This document shows positions 25,490 to 33,708 of a DNA stretch of 64,000 nt, one piece after another. Below the pieces are notes generated by a model. The model saw only the letters and a program-made list of their open reading frames with translations. It was not told the DNA's origin and did not search any database. The translations under genes and the position numbers were made by a program. Position 1 is the first letter of the stretch. Each line of letters starts with the position of its first letter. The stretch is from Thiohalomonas denitrificans (GTDB lineage Bacteria; Pseudomonadota; Gammaproteobacteria; Thiohalomonadales; Thiohalomonadaceae). The stretch is taken from positions 1 through 64,000 of the forward strand of contig DYFR01000017.1 of the NCBI GenBank assembly GCA_020725115.1, given 5' to 3'.

Positions 25490-26653
25490 TTATAAAGGTT
25501 TTGCACAAAAAAACACCAGATTCGTAACCAAATCGCCCAAAACCGACATTTGTCGCCTCCACAGCTCGGCGTGTACCGCATAGGCGGCGCGGTGGGCGAG
25601 GAAGCCGTCCCAGTGTTCCGCCATGCCTTGCTCGCGATTCCAGGCCTGCCACAGGTCGCGCAGCGCCGCCGCCTCCCGCGCCCCCAGCCCGGCGCAGTAA
25701 CGATGCAGAAAGGCGTCCAGTTTGTCCGTATGGGCGTCCTCGTCCTGGCGGTAGGGCTGCCACACCAGCGGCCGGCCGGCCCATAGCGCGCGTACGAAGG
25801 AATCCTCGCCACGGACGAAGTTGAGGCCGCAGGCCCACAGCAGGTGGTCGTAGCGATCCTGTTCCAGGAAGGGCAGCACGTGCACCGCCAGTGCACCGGC
25901 GCCGCAGACATCTCCCGCCCCTGCCTCCGCCACGCCATAGTGAGCGCCGATGCGTCGTGCCAGCGCCCCCTCCGGCACCAGCACACGCAGCGGCCGGGCG
26001 GAATGCTCCCAACGGTGCAGCAGCGGGGCGATATGAGCGCAGTCGTAGGCGAACAGCGACAGGCGCAACTCGCCCTCCCGGCCCGGCGGCAGCCCGAGGT
26101 CGGCCCAGAAGGCCGCCTGCGCTGCCGCGTCGGCCTGGAAGGCGTGGCGCGCCTCCAGCAGGCCATGCTCGCAGAGCAGGCCGCCGGTGCCGGGCACAAA
26201 GCCGGGAAAGAAGAAATGCCGGGTCAGCGGCAGGCCCGGCTGCGGCGAGGGCAGGCCGTGACAGCCGGCCACCCAGTCTTCCGCGCTCAGGTGCTCCACC
26301 GTGACCCAGCGCGGCCTTTCCGCACACGCCGCCATGGCGCGCAGATAGGCCTCGGGCAGGGTGCAGGCGAAGGTGTCGATCACGACCTCCGCAACGTCGC
26401 CGGGTGCGACCGCAGGGAACGGCGCGGTCCAGTGCCGCACCTCGACACCGCGACTGTACTGCACCGCCTGCGCCGGGTCGATCTCCGGGTTGATGCGGCG
26501 GAAACTGGCCAGATCATCCACCCACAGGCGGACCTGCAAGCCGTGTTCGCCGGCCAGCTGCCGCGCCAGGCGCCAGCAGATGCCGATGTCGCCGAAGTTG
26601 TCGACCACCGAACAGAAGATGTCCCAGCGCGGCGCGGGCACGCTCAATCCCAC
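25490..26653 (-). CDS. earP: EF-P arginine rhamnosyltransferase EarP
   Basis: This 387-residue GT-B glycosyltransferase transfers rhamnose from dTDP-rhamnose to Arg32 of EF-P. The N-terminus WDIFCSVVDNFGDIGICWRL is the family signature with the catalytic aspartate pair. The C-terminal nucleotide-binding half has the FVRGEDSFVRA motif. Translation starts at a GTG, and the first bases overlap the end of the upstream DUF1840 gene by ten bases. It is immediately upstream of efp. Confidence 0.93.
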   Translation of the reverse strand: MGLSVPAPRWDIFCSVVDNFGDIGICWRLARQLAGEHGLQVRLWVDDLASFRRINPEIDPAQAVQYSRGVEVRHWTAPFPAVAPGDVAEVVIDTFACTLPEAYLRAMAACAERPRWVTVEHLSAEDWVAGCHGLPSPQPGLPLTRHFFFPGFVPGTGGLLCEHGLLEARHAFQADAAAQAAFWADLGLPPGREGELRLSLFAYDCAHIAPLLHRWEHSARPLRVLVPEGALARRIGAHYGVAEAGAGDVCGAGALAVHVLPFLEQDRYDHLLWACGLNFVRGEDSFVRALWAGRPLVWQPYRQDEDAHTDKLDAFLHRYCAGLGAREAAALRDLWQAWNREQGMAEHWDGFLAHRAAYAVHAELWRRQMSVLGDLVTNLVFFCAKPL

Positions 26654-26961
26654 ATCACGTCACAGCCGGCCCGCGCCGAGGCATCGAGCAGGTCCAGCAG
26701 CGGCAGGGCGCGCAGACTCAGCGGTGTGGGTGGCTCCTTTTCTTCCTCTTCCTGCTCCTCCTCGTCCCCGGCATCCGCCTGCGGGGTGGCGCTGTGCGCC
26801 GCCAGCGCCGTCTGCAGGCGCGCCCGTGCCGCCGGGATGTCGGCGGCCAGCAGGGCGCCGGGCACGGTGGCACTGTGCCCCATCATTCTGAGCAGGGCCT
26901 GCGCGACGTCGCCAAACAGAGTGATGTCGGCATAGGCGCGGCTGTGGAAGGTCACCAGCAT
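26644..26961 (-). CDS. DUF1840 protein
   Basis: A 105-residue cytosolic protein beginning MLVTFHSRAYADITLFGDVA, the DUF1840 signature. An acidic run of Glu/Asp (about 60-75) separates two short helical parts. The start at 26961 gives the family N-terminus, although the frame is open to 27006. It overlaps earP by ten bases. Function is unknown. Confidence 0.75.
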   Translation of the reverse strand: MLVTFHSRAYADITLFGDVAQALLRMMGHSATVPGALLAADIPAARARLQTALAAHSATPQADAGDEEEQEEEEKEPPTPLSLRALPLLDLLDASARAGCDVMWD

Positions 26962-26990
26962 GTCGGGATGTCCATGAACGTTGGCAGGGG

Positions 26991-27428
26991 TCAGCAGCGC
27001 GTGCACTGCTCCACCGGCAGGCCGCGCCGCAGCCAGCCGGGACCGGCAGCGCTGCCGGCCATGCCTTCCTTGATGTTGTAGACCTGGGTGAAGCCCTGCG
27101 CCTCCAGAAATTTCTGTACCTGGGTGGTGCGGTTGCCGGTGCGGCAGATCAGGCCGATGGGTGCATTCCTGTCGCCGCCCACCCGCTGCAGCACATCACG
27201 CAGAAAACCCTGCGCGCCCTGCGGGTGGCGCATGTCGATCAGGCTGGCGCCCTGAACCACGCCGGTCTGCCGCCATTCCGGCGGGGTGCGGATATCGATG
27301 ATGGTGAGCCGGCCCGCCGCCGCCGCGGCCAGCGCCTCGGGCGCCGCCAGCGTCTCCCCGGCCGCCTGCGCGACCCAGGGATGGAACAGGCCCGCCAGGG
27401 ACAACACCATGAATGCAAAACGCTTCAT
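26991..27428 (-). CDS. Periplasmic rhodanese-like protein
   Basis: This 145-residue protein has a signal peptide (1-22, ending QAA) and one rhodanese domain. The active-site loop is LICRTGNRTT with the catalytic cysteine, and the domain ends in the NIKEGMAG motif. It would carry persulfide sulfur in the periplasm, which suits the sulfur-oxidising context. A CTRC tail adds two more cysteines. The start at 27428 gives the signal peptide. The longer frame to 27509 is rejected. Confidence 0.85.
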   Translation of the reverse strand: MKRFAFMVLSLAGLFHPWVAQAAGETLAAPEALAAAAAGRLTIIDIRTPPEWRQTGVVQGASLIDMRHPQGAQGFLRDVLQRVGGDRNAPIGLICRTGNRTTQVQKFLEAQGFTQVYNIKEGMAGSAAGPGWLRRGLPVEQCTRC

Positions 27429-27507
27429 CGCAGATACCTCATGAAAATCCTGTGACCGATTAAAGACTGCGTCCACCACGGCGAGTTCCCGCTGCCCCGC
27501 AAACAGC

Positions 27508-27527
27508 AAGGGGGCTTGCGCCCCCTT
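27508..27527 (-). terminator. Hairpin after the 37-residue membrane protein gene
   Basis: AAGGGGGC-TTGC-GCCCCCTT is a perfect 8-bp stem, ten bases beyond the small gene's stop. The T tract is short, so termination may be partial. Confidence 0.55.
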
Positions 27528-27537
27528 CTGTCGACAC

Positions 27538-27651
27538 TCAGTCCTGCGAATTGCAGGTCTTCATCAACCGCGTAATCTTCACGCCGAGAAACGTGAACAC
27601 GATGATCGAGCCGATGACGGAAAGAATGGCTCCGATGGCGGTGGCATCCAT
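27538..27651 (-). CDS. 37-residue single-span membrane microprotein
   Basis: MDATAIGAILSVIGSIIVFT begins a peptide whose residues 5-24 form one hydrophobic membrane helix with small residues on one face. A basic cytosolic patch (KITRLMK) and a polar tail with one cysteine follow. A weak AAGAGAT site precedes the ATG and a hairpin follows the stop, which suggests its own transcript. It is divergent from a sodium/solute symporter gene about 200 bases away. The function is unknown. Regulation of a membrane partner is a guess. Confidence 0.55.
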   Translation of the reverse strand: MDATAIGAILSVIGSIIVFTFLGVKITRLMKTCNSQD

Positions 27652-27855
27652 AATTTTATCTCTTGAGTAATGGTTAAGTGTGGAGTGTGGTGGCCGCCAC
27701 GCTGGGCGGCCGCGCAATCTAGCGAAACCATCACATGGTGTAAACCTTGAATTGTTCGCGTGTTTCTTGCGCCGCATGATCGACACGGCATACATGATTT
27801 GAAGCATGCCCCTGCATCGTGTAGGGTGAAGCGCATCCCCCGTCACGGAGTATGC

Positions 27856-29259
27856 ATGATTGTCGCCAGTTTTCTCGGCTTCCTGTTGATCTTTGTCGGC
27901 ATCGGCCTGTGGTCGATGCGCCGCAGCCGCCGCAACAGCATCGACTACCTGCTCGCCGGCCGCAACGTCCCCGCCTGGCTCACCGCGCTGTCCGCGGTGG
28001 CCACCAACAACAGCGGCTACATGTTCATTGGCCTCATCGGTTACACCTATGTCACCGGTCTGGCGGCGATCTGGATGATGCTGGGCTGGATCATCGGTGA
28101 CGTCATCGCCTCCAGCTTCATCCACCGCCAGGTGCGACTGGCCACCGAACGCCACGACGTGCATACCTTCAGCGGCCTGCTGTCACGCTGGCAGGGCGGC
28201 AACTACCGCGTGTTGCGCTTCATCAGCGGCCTGCTGATCCTGCTGTTTCTCGGCACCTACGCCGCAGCCCAGCTCTCCGCCGGCAGCAAGGCACTGCAGG
28301 TGCTGTTCGACTGGCAGCACTGGGCCGGTGCGGTGATGGGAGCGGTGATGGTGTTGCTGTATTCCTTCGCCGGCGGTATCCGCGCCTCCATCTGGACCGA
28401 CGCAGCGCAGTCCATCGTGATGATCGGAGCAATGTTCCTGCTCATGGCCACGGCGCTGTACAGCCTGGGCGGCTGGTCCGCCTTCGTTGCCGGCCTGCAC
28501 GCCGTCGATCCCGGCTACATGCAGCTGTTCCCGGTCATCGAGGGTTACGGGCCGTGGCTCGGCCCGCTGCTGTTCGTGGCCGGCTGGCTGTTCGCCGGCT
28601 TCGGCGTGGTGGGCCAGCCGCACATCATGATCCGCTTCATGGCCCTGGACGATGCCGGCAACCTCAATGTCGCGCGCGCCTGGTATTACGGCTGGTTCAC
28701 GCTGTTCTGGAGCACCGCCATCATTGTCGGCATGGGTGCACGCCTGCTGTTGCCGGAGGTGGCCAGCTTCGACGCCGAACTGGCACTGCCGACACTGGCA
28801 CTGCAGCTGCTGCCCGAGGTGCTGGTCGGCGTGATCCTCGCCGGCATCTTCGCCGCCACCATGTCCACCGCCGACTCGCTGATCCTGAGCTGCGCCGCCG
28901 CGCTGACACGTGACTTCCACTGGCAGAAGCAGGATCACTACTGGCTCACCAAACTCGGCACCGTCGCCGTCACTCTCGCCGCCCTCGCCATCGCACTGGC
29001 CGGCGACAAGAGCGTGTACGACCTGGTACTCGACGCCTGGGGCGTGCTGGCCGCCGCCTTCGCGCCGTTGCTCACGGTCTATGCCCTGGGGCAGCGCGTC
29101 AGCGAACGCCTGGCCGTCGCCATGCTGCTGGCTGGCGTGCTCGCCATGTACGGCTGGAGTCTGCACGGTCCAGTGGCCGTGTATGCCGTGGCGCCCGGCA
29201 TTTGTGCCGGGCTGCTGGTATTCACTGTGGCAAAGATGTTCAGCCGCCGGCTTCGATGA
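27856..29259 (+). CDS. Sodium/solute symporter (SSS family)
   Basis: This 467-residue inner-membrane transporter has about 13 membrane helices. SSS landmarks are GWIIGDVIASSF, the helix with SFAGGIRASIWTDAAQ (compare PutP GGFLAVSWTD), the GQPHIMIRFMA motif and ATMSTADSLILSCAAA. That last stretch carries the serines that bind sodium in PutP. Substrate is unknown. Proline or an organic anion is typical. The ATG at 27856 has a GGAG site. The longer frame from 27760 adds no membrane sequence. Confidence 0.88.
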   Translation: MIVASFLGFLLIFVGIGLWSMRRSRRNSIDYLLAGRNVPAWLTALSAVATNNSGYMFIGLIGYTYVTGLAAIWMMLGWIIGDVIASSFIHRQVRLATERHDVHTFSGLLSRWQGGNYRVLRFISGLLILLFLGTYAAAQLSAGSKALQVLFDWQHWAGAVMGAVMVLLYSFAGGIRASIWTDAAQSIVMIGAMFLLMATALYSLGGWSAFVAGLHAVDPGYMQLFPVIEGYGPWLGPLLFVAGWLFAGFGVVGQPHIMIRFMALDDAGNLNVARAWYYGWFTLFWSTAIIVGMGARLLLPEVASFDAELALPTLALQLLPEVLVGVILAGIFAATMSTADSLILSCAAALTRDFHWQKQDHYWLTKLGTVAVTLAALAIALAGDKSVYDLVLDAWGVLAAAFAPLLTVYALGQRVSERLAVAMLLAGVLAMYGWSLHGPVAVYAVAPGICAGLLVFTVAKMFSRRLR

Positions 29260-29446
29260 GCGGACGCAGCACCTGTTCGTAACACTGCCGCTGTTTCGGC
29301 GACAGGCCGGCGAGGTTGCCGTCGTTGGCCAGCAGCAGCTTGGCCACCCCGATAGCCTGTACCGGATCGAGACCGCATTCGCCGGCCAGGGAACGGATCG
29401 CCGCCGGATCGTCATCGTGCAACAAATTGAGTTGGCGCAAATTCAT
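29240..29446 (-). CDS. Small hypothetical protein, 68 residues
   Basis: A helical soluble protein starting MNLRQLNLLHDDDPAAIRSL. It overlaps the 3' end of the symporter gene by 20 bases, tail to tail. No known motif is visible. Coding base use is normal for the window. Confidence 0.5.
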   Translation of the reverse strand: MNLRQLNLLHDDDPAAIRSLAGECGLDPVQAIGVAKLLLANDGNLAGLSPKQRQCYEQVLRPLIEAGG

Positions 29447-29548
29447 GACGCGTAGCCTACGCCATCACACCACGGCCCGCCCAGAGGTTTTTAATCCTGC
29501 CGCGACCCGGTAAGCTAGCCGCTCAAATCGACAGTTCAGGAGAGCACC

Positions 29549-30286
29549 ATGTTTGAAAACCGTGAAGGCCAGCAGGCCCCCTTCGTCGTGTTCCGCACCC
29601 GCCGTGGCCACGAGTGGGTCGACATCACCAGCGACGACATCTTCAAGGGCAAGACGGTGGTGGTGTTCTCCCTGCCCGGCGCCTTCACCCCCACCTGCTC
29701 CTCCTCGCACGTACCGCGCTACAACGAACTGGCGCCGGTATTCCGCAAACATGGCGTCGACACCATCGCCTGCATCTCTGTCAACGATACCTTCGTCATG
29801 AATGCCTGGCAGGCCGAACAGAAGGCCGACGAGATCCTGTTCCTCCCCGACGGCAACGGCGAGTTCACCGAAGAGATGGGCATGCTGGTGGACAAGGACG
29901 ACCTCGGCTTCGGCCAGCGCTCGTGGCGTTACTCCATGCTGGTGAAAAACGGCGTCATCGAAAAGATGTTTGTCGAGCCGGACAAGCCGGGCGATCCGTT
30001 CGAGGTGTCCGACGCCGACACCATGCTGGCCTACATCGCGCCCAACGCCAGGAAGCCGCTGGAAGTGGTGATCTTCACCCGCGAGGGCTGCCCCTACTGC
30101 GTCAAGGCCAAGGGCCTGCTGCAGGATCGCGACATCCCCTACGAGGAACTGGTGCTGAACCGCGACTACACCGGCCGCGCCCTGCGCGCCGTCAGCGGCG
30201 TCGACATGGTGCCGCAGGTGTTCATCGACGGCGAACACATCGGCGGCTCCGACAAGCTGGAAGCCTGGCTGGCACAACACAACTGA
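29549..30286 (+). CDS. Peroxiredoxin-glutaredoxin fusion
   Basis: This 245-residue hybrid enzyme has an N-terminal Prx5-type peroxiredoxin (1-165) with peroxidatic C50 in [14 protein letters not shown]-terminal glutaredoxin domain (170-245) has the redox pair C181-PY-C184. The glutaredoxin part reduces the peroxidatic site with glutathione, so one polypeptide converts peroxides with GSH. It adds to the rubrerythrin pathway at 7-8 kb. A GGAGAGCACC leader precedes the ATG. Confidence 0.94.
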   Translation: MFENREGQQAPFVVFRTRRGHEWVDITSDDIFKGKTVVVFSLPGAFTPTCSSSHVPRYNELAPVFRKHGVDTIACISVNDTFVMNAWQAEQKADEILFLPDGNGEFTEEMGMLVDKDDLGFGQRSWRYSMLVKNGVIEKMFVEPDKPGDPFEVSDADTMLAYIAPNARKPLEVVIFTREGCPYCVKAKGLLQDRDIPYEELVLNRDYTGRALRAVSGVDMVPQVFIDGEHIGGSDKLEAWLAQHN

Positions 30287-30294
30287 TCCATTGC

Positions 30295-30365
30295 GTGGGA
30301 GCCCGATTTATCGGGCGAAGCGGCCTTGCCGAACGCCGATGCCGCTCGATAAACCGCGCTCCCAC
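30295..30365. repeat. Repeat family B hairpin
   Basis: GTGGGAGCCCGATTTATCGG and its imperfect inverse ending GCGCTCCCAC flank a short loop. It lies between the Prx-Grx and DyP genes. Confidence 0.75.
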
Positions 30366-30393
30366 AACCACAGCACCGCTACCGGAAACCATC

Positions 30394-31308
30394 ATGCCCA
30401 CTCCGCAATCCGCCATCCTCGCCCTGGACGGTCCGCTCGGCCTGTTCCTGGTATTGCACCTCAAGCCCGGCGCCGATGACGCCGTGCGCCAGGCCGCGGC
30501 CGCGTTCCCGGCACTGCTGGACGACATCTCTTCTGCCGCACCGGAGGCACAACTGGTCGGCACGCTGGCCTTCGGTCCGCAGCAGTGGGATCGCCTGAGC
30601 AGCACGCGGCCGAAACTGCTCAAGCCCTTCGGCCCGCTCGACGGCGGCACGCTGCGCGCCCCGGCCACCGGCGGCGATGTGCTGCTGCACCTGCACTCGG
30701 CACGCGCCGATCTCAATTACCTGGTCGCCAACCGCTTCGCCGCACCGCTCAAACCGTGGATCGACCGCGCCGAAGAGACGCCGGCCTTCCGCTATCTCGA
30801 CGCACGCGACCTCACCGGCTTCATCGACGGCACGGAAAATCCGCAGGAACAGGACGAGCGGCGCGAGGCGGCGCTGATCGGCGACGAGGACGCGGCATTC
30901 GCCGGCGGCAGCTACATCATCGCCCAGCGCTACGTGCATCACCTGGAACGCTGGAACACCATGCCGCAGCAGGAACAGGAAGGCGTCATCGGCCGCAGCA
31001 AGCCCGACTCGGTGGAACTGGACGATGGCGTCAAGCCGCCCACCGCCCACATCGCCCGCGTGGTGATCGAAGAAGACGGCGAGGAGCTGGAGATCGTGCG
31101 CCACAGCCTGCCCTACGGCTCGGCCTCCGGCGAGAGCGGCCTGTTCTTCCTCGCCTGCTCCCGCGACCTGACCATCTACGACAAGATGCTGCGCAACATG
31201 TTCGGCCTCAGCGGCGACGGCCTGCATGATCGTCTGATGGAATTCACCGAAGCGGTGAGCGGCGGCTATTTCTTCGCGCCGTCAGTGGAACAGTTGCAGC
31301 AACTCTGA
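30394..31308 (+). CDS. DyP-type haem peroxidase
   Basis: This 304-residue enzyme has the DyP signature GFIDGTENP with distal Asp145, the proximal haem ligand His219 (PPTAHIARV), and the distal arginine in EIVRHSLPYG. It resembles YfeX-type class B DyPs, which are cytosolic and lack a Tat signal. The start at 30394 gives a standard N-terminus. A partial copy of its C-terminal coding sequence lies 270 bases downstream. Confidence 0.92.
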   Translation: MPTPQSAILALDGPLGLFLVLHLKPGADDAVRQAAAAFPALLDDISSAAPEAQLVGTLAFGPQQWDRLSSTRPKLLKPFGPLDGGTLRAPATGGDVLLHLHSARADLNYLVANRFAAPLKPWIDRAEETPAFRYLDARDLTGFIDGTENPQEQDERREAALIGDEDAAFAGGSYIIAQRYVHHLERWNTMPQQEQEGVIGRSKPDSVELDDGVKPPTAHIARVVIEEDGEELEIVRHSLPYGSASGESGLFFLACSRDLTIYDKMLRNMFGLSGDGLHDRLMEFTEAVSGGYFFAPSVEQLQQL

Positions 31309-31327
31309 CCGCAGCTCGGACGGTTCC

Positions 31328-31396
31328 GTGGGAGCCCGGCTCGCCGGGCGATGCGCCCCATCCGACGCCGTCATCGCCCAATGAATTGGGCTCCCG
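31328..31396. repeat. Repeat family B hairpin at island edge
   Basis: GTGGGAGCCCGGCTCGCCGG and an inverse ending GAATTGGGCTCCC frame a 20-30-base loop. It sits between the DyP gene and the duplicated DyP scrap. Confidence 0.7.
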
Positions 31397-31402
31397 CCAT
31401 GC

Positions 31403-31478
31403 GAAGCCCGTGTTCTTCCTCGCCTGCTCCGACGGCCTGACCAGCTACAGCAAGCTGCCGCTGTTCTCCAGCACCACT
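31403..31478 (+). pseudogene. Duplicated fragment of a DyP peroxidase C-terminus
   Basis: The frame reads KPVFFLACSDGLTSYSKLP. It parallels residues of the intact DyP (GLFFLACSRDLTIYDKML, bases about 31138-31185), including an identical 17-base run TTCTTCCTCGCCTGCTC. The fragment ends where the AT-rich island begins, right at the vsr stop codon. It may be a scar of island insertion or recombination. Confidence 0.65.
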
Positions 31479-31899
31479 AGTTCAACCTTTCCCCCCTGCG
31501 AAGAAATTTATCCAAAAGGCGCTTCAGTATTTCGGTGTCCTTTGTTTCGCACTCCCATATCACGATAACTCGCCAACCAAGGCGCGCCAACGCCTCCATA
31601 TTTTCCTTGTCGCGTTCAATATTTCGTTTTAGCTTACTGTCCCAGAATTGAATATTGCTTGACGGCCGAGATGCACGCTTACACCCTGGATGCTGGTGCC
31701 AGAAACATCCGTGGACAAAAATGCATGTTTTGTATTTCGCCAACACGATGTCGGGCTTGCCAGGCAAGTCCTTCTTGTGGAGACGAAAACGAAAGCCCAA
31801 TGAATGGAGCGCCTGACGAACCACCAACTCTGGTTTAGTGTTTCTTTCATGCACAGATGACATTACGCGAGAACGATCCGCCTGAGATAGCTTATCCAT
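31477..31899 (-). CDS. vsr: Very-short-patch repair endonuclease (Vsr)
   Basis: This 140-residue nickase cuts beside T:G mismatches left by deamination of 5-methylcytosine. All known catalytic positions are present: E24, metal ligand D50 (GKPDIVLA), H63 and W67-H68 (VHGCFWHQH), plus the zinc-type region and the C-terminal GWRVIVIWECE strand. It starts 12 bases after the receiver-protein gene and is the last gene of the operon headed by the HTH and methyltransferase genes. In this operon it is the only clear nuclease. Confidence 0.93.
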   Translation of the reverse strand: MDKLSQADRSRVMSSVHERNTKPELVVRQALHSLGFRFRLHKKDLPGKPDIVLAKYKTCIFVHGCFWHQHPGCKRASRPSSNIQFWDSKLKRNIERDKENMEALARLGWRVIVIWECETKDTEILKRLLDKFLRRGERLN

Positions 31900-31911
31900 C
31901 GGATACGCTTA

Positions 31912-33708
31912 CTACGGACGGGCTTTGAAATTCATACCCAAACCCGGCCGCGATAGTGACATTCCTATTCTCTGAAGAAGATTCAATGCATATTCAGAGC
32001 GTAGCTGCGCTACTACGGACGCATCTCCCCAAACGACTTTTAGTTCGCCCTCTATCTCACGCAGAGTCCCAAGAGTAAATCCATTTGAGGAACTAAATCT
32101 TCCCTTATCACGGGCAAACTTCTGCTCCCAGTCTGGATTACTTGTAACGTTTCCTTCTCTATATATGCTGAATGTACAAATATCGCCATCGACGTCAAGG
32201 AATAGAAATGCATTATTAGTGGCATTTTTTAGCGCGGTTCTGTCGGCAACCTTCTGCAACCTGACTGCAACAAAGGGGATGCTGTCACCTAAACCAATTC
32301 CTGTCCGTTTTTGATCAGGAACCATATCACATGCAGGGGAAAGACAAACCCAAAATCCAGGCCCACCCTCTTCGCCGGAATCTACATTCCGGAACACATG
32401 GCCTGTCGTTAAGTGTGATCTGTCTACCGGTTTGGTACTCGAAAAACAATTGAAGCGCTTCAGCGATTCATTTGTACCTACGTCGGCCATATTCAGGCCG
32501 CACTTCCTCATCACTTCGTCACTACCCATTGGAGAAAAGTAATCTCTCAACTCCTCCGCAAAACTTGCCAGGCGAGCACTTAATTCATCCCCGAGCGCTT
32601 CCCAGTGCCTATTAATGGTGCTCTGAATGACAGCCCTATTATCAACGGGGTCGGATTTCAAAAAGTCATTTAGCCATTCAGCTTGAAGATGTCTATTTTT
32701 GAGGATTGCTGTTTCGGCGTTCAACCCGCGCTGATCAATCTCAGCTCTCATCCTTGTAAGCAACAAGCGATGGGGCGACGGAAACGAAGTTCTAATTGCA
32801 TTTATGAGAGATATTTCGAATTGGTCTGGGGCGCACTCCTTCGGAAGCACTGTTATAAACAACTTATCAGTTCGTATCCAGTTGACACCATCGGAACTCC
32901 CTATATGGACACTTCCTAGATCATCTGGTGAGAACTGCCTAATCAACTGCTCCTGCTTCTTAGAAACAATCCATTTAGCCAGTTTTCCAAGGTCAATATT
33001 TAAACCTTCCGGCCTGCCCAACCAAAGCTCCCGTAATCGCGCCCCGTCTTCTAAACTGAGAATGCCGCAAGGATTACCAGGAAAATCAGATCGGACTTGT
33101 AGGTACGTATTTTCGGATATCTCCGCCTCCAACTTAGCCGTAATACCTTCATGCCCTTCCTCCCACTCATCCAATGCATCTATCAATGAAGATTTTTCAA
33201 TTTCATCATTAATAGATAACGCCGGATCTGTATGTGTGAGGCCAAGTGCGATTTCTCTATTAACTTTCTCTAGGTCACCCTGGTAACCTTTAGTGTGCAC
33301 AATCACCAAATTAAAATGGTCGCTTTGAGCAAGCTTCCTAAGAATGTTAATAGCTGCATCTCCGCTCCCATCATTACCATCCAAATGGTAATCGAGCACC
33401 AAAAGGTCAGAATGGTCGAGATGCGTTGCGATACCCTGTTCAGAGGTTGACGTTATCTTCTTGCCGTCATGTACATCTACCAGCCACGGCTTACTTCTAT
33501 TTCGTGCAAATTTAAGTAGTTGGCGAACAGCCTTAACCTCTCCCGTATTACCTTTATTCCAGGCATCCTTATCTCCAGCCTCTTTTGCCGCTAAACTATC
33601 TAGCGTCGGATATTCATCATCAACCACAACTACAGTCCGGATTGGATCTATAAAAACGTCCCGAATGAAACGATCATGAATATCCGCTCCAGCCGAAGCA
33701 CTACTCAT
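31912..33708 (-). CDS. Large receiver-domain protein of the island operon
   Basis: This 598-residue protein has an N-terminal receiver fold: strand VVVVDDEYPTL with D30-D31, phospho-acceptor D106 in LLVLDYHLDG, and a Ser/Thr position at the end of IVHTKG (about 139). No known DNA-binding or enzymatic domain follows. The remaining 450 residues contain a mixed alpha/beta region and a C-terminal part with cysteines (LSPACDM) but no motif I recognise. Its ATG overlaps the stop of the double-GHKL gene by eight bases. It is the likely phosphorylation partner of that protein's kinase-like end. The function of the C-terminal region is unknown. Confidence 0.75.
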   Translation of the reverse strand: MSSASAGADIHDRFIRDVFIDPIRTVVVVDDEYPTLDSLAAKEAGDKDAWNKGNTGEVKAVRQLLKFARNRSKPWLVDVHDGKKITSTSEQGIATHLDHSDLLVLDYHLDGNDGSGDAAINILRKLAQSDHFNLVIVHTKGYQGDLEKVNREIALGLTHTDPALSINDEIEKSSLIDALDEWEEGHEGITAKLEAEISENTYLQVRSDFPGNPCGILSLEDGARLRELWLGRPEGLNIDLGKLAKWIVSKKQEQLIRQFSPDDLGSVHIGSSDGVNWIRTDKLFITVLPKECAPDQFEISLINAIRTSFPSPHRLLLTRMRAEIDQRGLNAETAILKNRHLQAEWLNDFLKSDPVDNRAVIQSTINRHWEALGDELSARLASFAEELRDYFSPMGSDEVMRKCGLNMADVGTNESLKRFNCFSSTKPVDRSHLTTGHVFRNVDSGEEGGPGFWVCLSPACDMVPDQKRTGIGLGDSIPFVAVRLQKVADRTALKNATNNAFLFLDVDGDICTFSIYREGNVTSNPDWEQKFARDKGRFSSSNGFTLGTLREIEGELKVVWGDASVVAQLRSEYALNLLQRIGMSLSRPGLGMNFKARP

